DNA from: Paramacrobiotus richtersi
Lineage: Eukaryota; Tardigrada; Eutardigrada; Parachela; Macrobiotidae
Assembly: GCA_034698045.1 (NCBI GenBank)
Contig: JAQGAU010000744.1
Span: 1 to 24,421 of the forward strand
Direction of reading: 5' to 3'
DNA: 24,421 nt
The translations under genes were made by a program, and so were the position numbers. A model generated the notes under the pieces. That model was not told the origin of the DNA. It saw only the letters and a list, made by a program, of their open reading frames with translations, and searched no databases. This document shows, piece after piece, positions 18,483 to 24,421 of this stretch; the stretch's first letter is position 1, and each line of letters starts with the position of its first letter.

Positions 18483-18664
18483 GTTATGCATTTTCAGATT
18501 CTTGATGCGTAAGTTGGCTTAGCATAGCGGTCTTTCAAGCCGGGACCAGCAAGATTACGATCTTGATGCGATTCTCTTATGGCGGTATGTTGTAGCCGAC
18601 TTACGCATTACGCATTAGAATCTGAACGCACAACATCAACTTTTTAACTTTGAAAATGCATAAC
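18483..18664. repeat. Fold-back (inverted-repeat) element, about 182 bp
   Basis: Outer arms GTTATGCATTTTC (18483-18495) and GAAAATGCATAAC (18652-18664) are perfect complements. Inside them AGATTCTTGATGCGTAAG plus TTGGCT (18496-18519) pairs with AGCCGACTTACGCATTACGC plus ATTAGAATCT (18594-18623), with an extra ATGCGTA repeat unit on the right. The central part repeats TCTTGATGCG. No transposase and no clear target-site duplication are visible; it resembles a MITE or another non-autonomous fold-back element. Confidence 0.6.
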
Positions 18665-19842
18665 TTCTCACCCTTTAACGTATAGTTTGCTACAGAATAA
18701 AAAATTGCTCCATATTCACCAGTTTTAGTTCATCATACTGGAATGAGTTTTCATTCCGAACTCGGCAAAGAATGTTTACTTGTTAGCTTGAAAAAGAAAA
18801 CTATTTTACATGTATAAAGCATAGTCGGAATAGAAATCGGTGCGTATCACGTAATTCGCAACTTCATCAGCTTTGGACAGAGACACAAGGTGACAGCTTT
18901 GCAAACTCAAAGAAATGCGTTTTTTTTTGGGAGCTGAATATACAGTAAACGATGACGCACGAGAAGCAGCCTGCCTACGTCGGTAAACTGATATATTTTA
19001 ATTTTTAATTTGATGATCTCAGTTAAATTCGACGTGTCGTGCGTTGTAGTTGCAAATTCAAATGCAGGTCAATCGATCCAAAAATTCTTCTGTGCAGAAA
19101 AGGCTGGAACATTGCCGCATGTTGTTGCTTTCGCAATTTCGCATGCTTTTCAACGAAGCACACACTAGACGAAGATATACGTAGATACATGAATAACTGT
19201 TGAAGCGGCAGAAAACATATGATCAGTGAACGTGAACGTATATAACGTAAGTGTCCATTCAAAGGACACTTGCTTCGAAGATAACGAAATAGTTCTGAAA
19301 ACTACGATTCAAAATTGGATATGTTCTCTATGTACGAATTATTTATAAACGCTACTAAATGACTAGAGCGTGCTGGAAAAACACTATTTTAACAAAGAAC
19401 AAGTCATCTTATAAGTTCTCTCCGGAAAGCTATGTATGCCATCGTGGAGACGCGGACTGCAGGGATGCACCGTAAGGGCGGCATCTGGTTCTTTAGCCAA
19501 AAACTTCGTCCTATAATGTTCAAGAACATACATATCAGCTGTAATGTTCTAGCCATACATTGTGTAGCATCCCTGCAAAACAGCACAATAAGTTTGTTAT
19601 AGTATTTGCACTTGACACGGCAATACTATGATGTGAACGATGCGGTGCTTCGTGAAAGTGTTTCCATATAAGGACCGGTATGCTGCTGGGTCCCAGGGAA
19701 ACGGTTCCATGGTGATAATAATAATATCTAATGTTAAAGCTTTACACGCAGGTATAGATCAAGATGCAGTATTATGCACACCAGTTTAGCTGTATTATTT
19801 TGCCGTTCAACTGTTCTATAATGAAACTATCACATAAGTTTA

Positions 19843-20040
19843 TCAGAGTACAAGATTCATCGGATCTTTGGATCTGCCTACGAGGTAGTGACGCGAAATG
19901 CCAGTAACAAGCATTGGAACGAAGGCACATTCTACTCCAGTAATTTTGACGAATGTCAATATTATTGCTGAAGAACATCCATGACGTGGCCTATCTAATT
20001 TCATGTCTTGAATGCGCAGTTCAAATGTACATGCGTCCAT
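19843..20040 (-). CDS. Possible exon with weak CUB-like pattern
   Basis: A 65-codon minus-strand frame begins with an ATG at 20040 and contains CTFELRIQDMKLD, a downstream Cys (HGCSS), another Cys (GVECAF) and ends DPMNLVL, followed by a GT that could be a splice donor. The order of a strand with C..F.L.I.D..L, a central Cys, and a final hydrophobic strand is loosely that of a CUB domain. I could not find flanking exons, the pattern is weak, and it may be chance or a relic. Treat the family call as a suggestion only. Confidence 0.2.
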   Translation of the reverse strand: MDACTFELRIQDMKLDRPRHGCSSAIILTFVKITGVECAFVPMLVTGISRHYLVGRSKDPMNLVL

Positions 20041-20452
20041 GTATTAATGTAATGATTGCATGTGTCTGTGTCGTACCGCCGCTCATGTAAGTTAGCACGA
20101 AAACATGCGCTACATTTTTCTTCATCATTAATCATCACTAATTAATCAGGAAAACGATAACAAAAGATACAGCCCATTCTCTCAAATCAACCAAACGAAA
20201 TCGGAGCCGACAGGCAAAACAATGTTTTTGCACCTTCGTTATAATTACTGTGTTTGACACTGCAATCAAAAATGACACGTGAACCAAGTCTATCAGTTCC
20301 ATTTTCTGCCAAGCCTGTATTCTATTCGGTTTACATTCTATCGACTGATAGAAAGTCGGTACGCTCTCAAACTGTCAAACTGGCCAACATCACGTTCATA
20401 CTGAGCGGTATAAACAGCAAACGCCAAGTAGCATCGCAGAGTTCCTGTTCCG
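20041..20452. other. Intergenic stretch downstream of the second BTB locus
   Basis: Contains the likely 3' flank of the minus-strand BTB pseudogene. The plus-strand frame 20254-20547 overlaps the end of that locus antisense and is a shadow. No repeat or RNA gene recognised. Confidence 0.4.
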
Positions 20453-22687
20453 TCATTCATCAGGATAAAAGCGAAAAGAATGCACAAGAACTTCCACTTC
20501 TTTTCCGTCAGATGGCACCTTACCGGGAGGGATCAACAGGTAAATGAAAAGTGGAAGCGCCTTCTCAGGAATATTCGGTCTGAAGTCCTATGACCAGTTG
20601 CACAGTTCCCCTGCAGTACTGCTACGGTGGTGACCCCGCTGGGAACTAAACGACACACTGTCGGGTTTCCGGTGATAAGAATGTGTTGTGCGTGCGTACA
20701 CCCCGGTAACCTTATCAGAGTGGGCAGTATCAACAGACAAGGGCGCCGTACAATTCGGATGGCGAACTGAGAAGCATAATCCATTACAGGCGTTCTGGCT
20801 CGTCCCGCCGGGCATTTTAATGATATATATACCGACGCGCTCGTTGTCGTGACTGCATAACGCAAAGCTCACGTTTGGGTCCAGCCGGTCTAATCCTTCG
20901 ATAAGGAATTCGTAACGGCCGAAACCGAGAGCACCAACTAACTGAAGTCCAGCGCCTTTCCAAACACCTTCGTGTGGGCTTATACGTAGATGCAGATGTC
21001 CCAGCGTATCGACGAAGACGTTTCCTGCAGCCACCATCCCGGAGTTTCTATCGCATTTCTCCCGGGCAACCCACCGACGATCACAAAAGACAATGTCTGA
21101 TGATCGAGGAGTGCCCGAAAACGGAATGTCGGGTTTCTTCGCGGCATATTTGAACTGATATATCTTGAGCAGTTCTTTATTCAGCAGCAATCCAGTCTAA
21201 ACACCGTTCGTGTATCAAATCAACAACCAAACAAAATCTGGTGTCAAAGGATACGAAGTATTATCACAAGAACAATTTTAAACTGGATCCCTAACGCAAA
21301 TTAAAATAATTATGTTTGAAAACATTCGAAATTAAGTATGGTTCCGCACAGATCGCCGTTTAGTAATCCGTTTTTATCTTTTTACGAGTATTAGGTTTAG
21401 AAATTACAGTTTTAATGCACACCTGCATTTACGCAGATTTAACTTGTTATTTTATTTGCATACCTGGTTTTGTTCACACCGCTCATTTTGGGCTGACGCG
21501 CAAAGACGGACAACAGTGACCTCAATCTCAAAACCCTATGCCGCTAACTCAGCTTATGAAAGACTTTTTATGAAGAATCTAAGTTATCTAACGACATAAG
21601 CCAGCAAATCGGCGGAAGCCAAAATCGATCATGGCACTTACAGATCCAGGGCCATTGACTAGCTGCACATCATTCATCAGAGGAAAACGGACCAGAAATA
21701 GCGCCTCTCCTAGCATGCAGCGCTGATTGGCAGCAGTGGGCTCCAGCTGATTGGTTCGGCAAGTATTTGTGGCCCAACTGAAGCACGACCCGAGAATTGG
21801 AAAGATAAAGAGCTACCATACCTCATTGCTCACACTCACCATTCCGCCGCTTTGTATACTTCCTCTTCGTTAACAAGGAGAGTATCTCGGCTAAAAATCT
21901 CCAGCAACATCGCGTTTCTCAGTTGTAGAAACTCTTGTGACTGCAGTAGTTCGATGCAGTGTATATCCACGATTTCTAGGCATTTGGTGACCAAATTCTC
22001 CGCATCCAGAACCTTTGCCTATGGCGCCCGTTCGTGCTTTCGTAACAGGGGTTTTATACGAAAAGTCTGACGTGATTGATTTACAAAAACCTACCGCTTC
22101 CAACATGGTAAAGCAAGTGCCTTTGTCAACCTTTTTAATGGCATATTCGGCGCAGATATCGACCAACTTTGGCATGCCGTACTTCTTGGCACAGTACATG
22201 GTCGGCAAAGCGTTTTCTAGACTGAGATCCTCGACCACATCCGTATACAAATACCTAGGATCACAAAATATATAAGGACCACAAATACAATTCATTACAT
22301 TACCAGGCAGCCTTGTCCAGACTTCTACCAACCCGCTTACTTCAGGACGATGCTAAAAGCCTGCGGGAGAATGTCGCGGAGCTCGATCATTTTCTCAGTG
22401 GTTTCAGGAACCTCGCCGTTGAACATGGTGTCAAACACATCGCTTCCGAGACTGAGCACAAATCTGCAAAATCAGCTAACATGCCTTCTCTCTTGCGCAA
22501 GCATGACAAATTGACAATTAAACTACTTGTGTGCTCGGAATAACTCCTCCTCTCAGTATTGGTGTCCCACTGCAAAAAGAATATCGCTTCGCTCTCCAGT
22601 GTCGAGAATTTGCTTCATGCGTTGGGCGATTCCAGATGTTGCACCACGCCATCCCCAGACACAAGCGGTCTGCAGCGATTCGCACAT
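20453..22687 (-). pseudogene. Second BTB-BACK-GH16-like locus with two nonsense codons
   Basis: Exons on the minus strand are 22687-22527, 22463-22341, 22254-22095, 22018-21840, 21777-21642 and 21196-20453. Exons 2 to 5 have exactly the lengths of those in the gene at 5229-7208 (123, 160, 179 and 136 bases), and all phases and GT-AG sites agree. The encoded order is the same: BTB (SDILFAVG, KFVLSLGSDVFDTMFNGEV), BACK (AKVLDAENLVTKCLEIVD, MLGEALFLVRFPLMND) and GH16-like domain (LGFGRYEFLIEGLDRLDPNV, THSYHRKPDSVSFSSQRGH). A TGA at 22555-22553 replaces a Gly codon in the BTB exon (GGA in copy 1), and a TAG at 20590-20588 replaces the Tyr of WSYDF. After each stop the frame continues intact to the family-like end (DGKEVEVLVHSFRF, TGA at 20455-20453). 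The catalytic acids of GH16 are also missing here (RVGIY). Best read as a recently inactivated paralogue; base-calling error or stop readthrough are less likely. Confidence 0.82.
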
Positions 22688-23941
22688 TGTTCTGAAAGCC
22701 TGTTAGGTTCACCGAAGATAAATCTACTGAATGCTGTTCAGCATCTTCATACTTTCATTTGATTCAGCCAAACAACTGACGCAAAGAGAATAAAAGAGAT
22801 AGTAGAATATCGGGCAGCTCCATGGTTTTCTCGTTGTGAACGATAATTTACCAAACAGCACTGTCCGTGTGTGCAACAGTGGCAGCTACCAGTACAAGGG
22901 TATCACAACTGACACTAACACTGCTCCACACTTGCACGAAGATTCGTGCCTTATCAGCTTTGTTGGCAGTTTTGCCACATTCCATCCGGCAAAGAATTTC
23001 CATGCTTAAGTTACCCGGTGTAATATGAAAGCAAAATGTAAGTGATACACATGTTGTACATGCACAACTATGTTAACGAACACGACAACTCACGTGTGAG
23101 TCAACCGGCAGATAAGAAACAGCCCTGGTTTAGATTGCACTTCCGCTACCTTTCGAAACGGAGCTCCGTTAAGAACTGTTGTAAAGTTGAACGTTAAAGA
23201 AAATTACAGTCGCAATAAAGTCAACATATGAAAAACAATCCTGCGTACTGACAGTTACATGTGACCTGAAGAAACACACTATTTCAGCTCTACGTACAGA
23301 ATACAAGAATCGTGTAACGTTTGTTTGTGTATTACTACAGGTGCAGGAAGTTCCCGGGTTTTCTATGCTTTTCTATGGAACAACTATTATTTATTATCTA
23401 TTAGTTCGCTGGAAAATATCTATCAGACGTTAATTATCGAAAACATTTTCATAATGATCGAAATGAACTAACTAACTGAAAGTTATCTATTATCAGTGCA
23501 TACTACCAGAAAGCATATATATGTAAGAGTGCATGCATCCATGCACACGCATACGGATCATTGGCGTAGAAGAAATAACTGACAGGCAGACAATAATAAC
23601 CAAAACAGAAACAAAGCAAATCAGTACTTCCAAGAACTTACTATACTATTTAGATATAGTAAGTTCTTGGTACTACACTTTAACAGTTTAACTGTACCCA
23701 CAACTTAACCGAAAAGCGGATGAGATAAAGAAACCGTGCTAGGATGACCTTTAAGATTATACTTTAATACTTTATTTAATACCCGTATTGTACTTTAATA
23801 CATCTGTACTATTATTTTTGTTTCCTGGGATGGCGTCAGCCGTCGGCCCGTCATACTCGCGCATTCTCCCCACACTTCATTATATTCAGTCTGTTCTTAC
23901 GCAGTTCTCGATCTGCATACGATACAGATGCACTTGGATAC
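22688..23941. other. Intergenic region between the BTB pseudogene and the last gene
   Basis: No open frame over 60 codons apart from antisense overlap with the BTB pseudogene, and no recognisable coding pattern. It holds a palindromic element at 23624-23673 and presumably the promoters of the two divergent flanking genes. No TATA box or RNA gene was recognised with confidence. Confidence 0.4.
23624..23673. repeat. Palindromic element, copy 2
   Basis: CCAAGAACTTACTATA (23630-23645) and TATAGTAAGTTCTTGG (23655-23670) form a perfect 16 bp stem with a 9-base loop, extended by AGTAC / GTACT after a two-base bulge. It shares its core and GTAC borders with 9069-9130. It is too short for a microRNA hairpin and carries no coding sequence. 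Confidence 0.75.
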
Positions 23942-24273
23942 ATGACAACCACGAATAAACCCGTGTCTGTAAACTTGGATGGTTTTCCACTTACCATAGG
24001 GACAACATCGGCAAAACCAGTGTGGCAAGCAAAAACTAAGGTAAGATGCGGTAATTGCGGTTAGGTCACCTCTTCGGACGGAGCTCATCCGAAACTCTAC
24101 AGAAAGTCCATTATATGCATCCAATTTCACATCCGAACAGGTTTATCAGCGGCCGTGAACTTTGTTGTGTCAGGAGAGAACTGGTCCCACAACGGCAGCG
24201 CACCCGCCAAATACATGACCTGACTGAAGCGATATGTCGAAACAAATCCACTCACTTGTCAGTTTGTACATAA
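23942..24273 (+). CDS. 5' exons of an unidentified gene, possibly doublecortin-like
   Basis: Exon 1 runs from ATG 23942 to 24040 (33 codons; begins MTTTNKPVSVNLDGF) and ends in a strong donor, AAG then GTAAGA. A 62-base intron leads to an acceptor (CTCTACAG) at 24102, and exon 2 opens at 24103 in matching phase 0 with KVHYMHPISHPNRFISGREL, continuing through VRREL and HDLTEAICRN. The frame reaches a TAA at 24273, but a GT donor before that (for example near 24259) may lead to further exons beyond the window. The sequence KV.....NRF..GR.L.V.R......HDLTEAI is loosely like the start of a doublecortin (DCX) microtubule-binding domain, but the match is weak and the typical RNGD motif is absent. 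Gene structure is moderately supported; the family is a guess. Confidence 0.4.
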
Positions 24274-24421
24274 ATAATAATATAAATAATTTACAATGAT
24301 AAGAGACCACGCTAGATTGCGTATGTATTGCAGTTCGTGTAGAAAAGGGAAGTCGAAAGGTAACACAATATAAGAGTAAATAAAGCATTTAAAATTGCCG
24401 CAATAACTCAGATCAAATAGA

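Larger units (their letters stand above)
17244..19842. other. 3' flank of paralogue 2 and intergenic region
   Basis: Starts with sequence homologous to the lost C-terminal codons of paralogue 2 and its 3' untranslated region, then leaves the duplicated block near 17975. The remaining 1.9 kb has a 137-codon minus-strand frame (18491-18078) and overlapping plus-strand frames near 18115-18361 that I do not recognise and that show no splice-supported extension, plus a fold-back element at 18483-18664. No other gene is supported. Confidence 0.4.

Noticed and set aside
18078-18491. 137-codon minus-strand frame
   Set aside because: No family pattern, unusual composition, and its start lies within the arm of the fold-back element; overlapping frames on the other strand are equally open.
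18510-18605. Possible tRNA or tRNA-derived SINE in the fold-back element
   Set aside because: No cloverleaf can be drawn, and box A and box B promoter consensus are absent.
1-24421. CRISPR arrays, bacterial operons, prophage or toxin-antitoxin modules
   Set aside because: None seen; spliced genes and polyadenylation signals place the window in a eukaryotic genome.

Overview
The window comes from an animal nuclear genome with short introns, most likely an invertebrate. The evidence is multi-exon genes with GT-AG (and two GC-AG) introns of about 60-360 bp, animal families (alpha carbonic anhydrase with a GPI-type tail, BTB-BACK protein, cyclic-nucleotide phosphodiesterase), AATAAA polyadenylation signals, and no operons or bacterial gene spacing. 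I cannot name the phylum from the sequence alone. Exon models were built by hand by joining frames across splice sites and checking that intron phases match.

Left part (1-7208, minus strand): a hypothetical terminal exon (317-832); a five-exon secreted, probably GPI-anchored alpha carbonic anhydrase with a complete active site (1635-3756); and a six-exon gene (5229-7208) encoding BTB-BACK followed by a C-terminal domain. That last domain is not the PHR domain expected in BTBD1/2/3/6-type proteins. It resembles bacterial glycoside hydrolase family 16 (GH16, laminarinase-like jelly roll), with all three catalytic acids replaced. This apparent BTB-BACK-GH16-like fusion is the most unusual thing in the window.

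Middle part (about 7970-17975): a roughly 4 kb block is present twice in direct orientation. Each copy carries a two-exon gene for an unrecognised four-helix membrane protein (10518-11392 and 16427-17243). The second copy has acquired a GC splice donor, a duplicated 3' splice region and a truncated C-terminus. Between the two blocks lies a frameshifted remnant of the catalytic domain of a PDE5/6/11-like phosphodiesterase.

Right part (17976-24421): mostly noncoding DNA with a fold-back element; a possible CUB-like exon; a second BTB-BACK-GH16-like locus (20453-22687, minus) whose six exons and phases all match the first copy but which carries two in-frame nonsense codons; and the first two exons of a plus-strand gene running toward the window edge (23942-24273). 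A short palindromic element occurs at 9069-9130 and 23624-23673. The genes look like independent transcription units. The clear link between them is duplication: two lectin-fusion loci flanking two membrane-protein loci.
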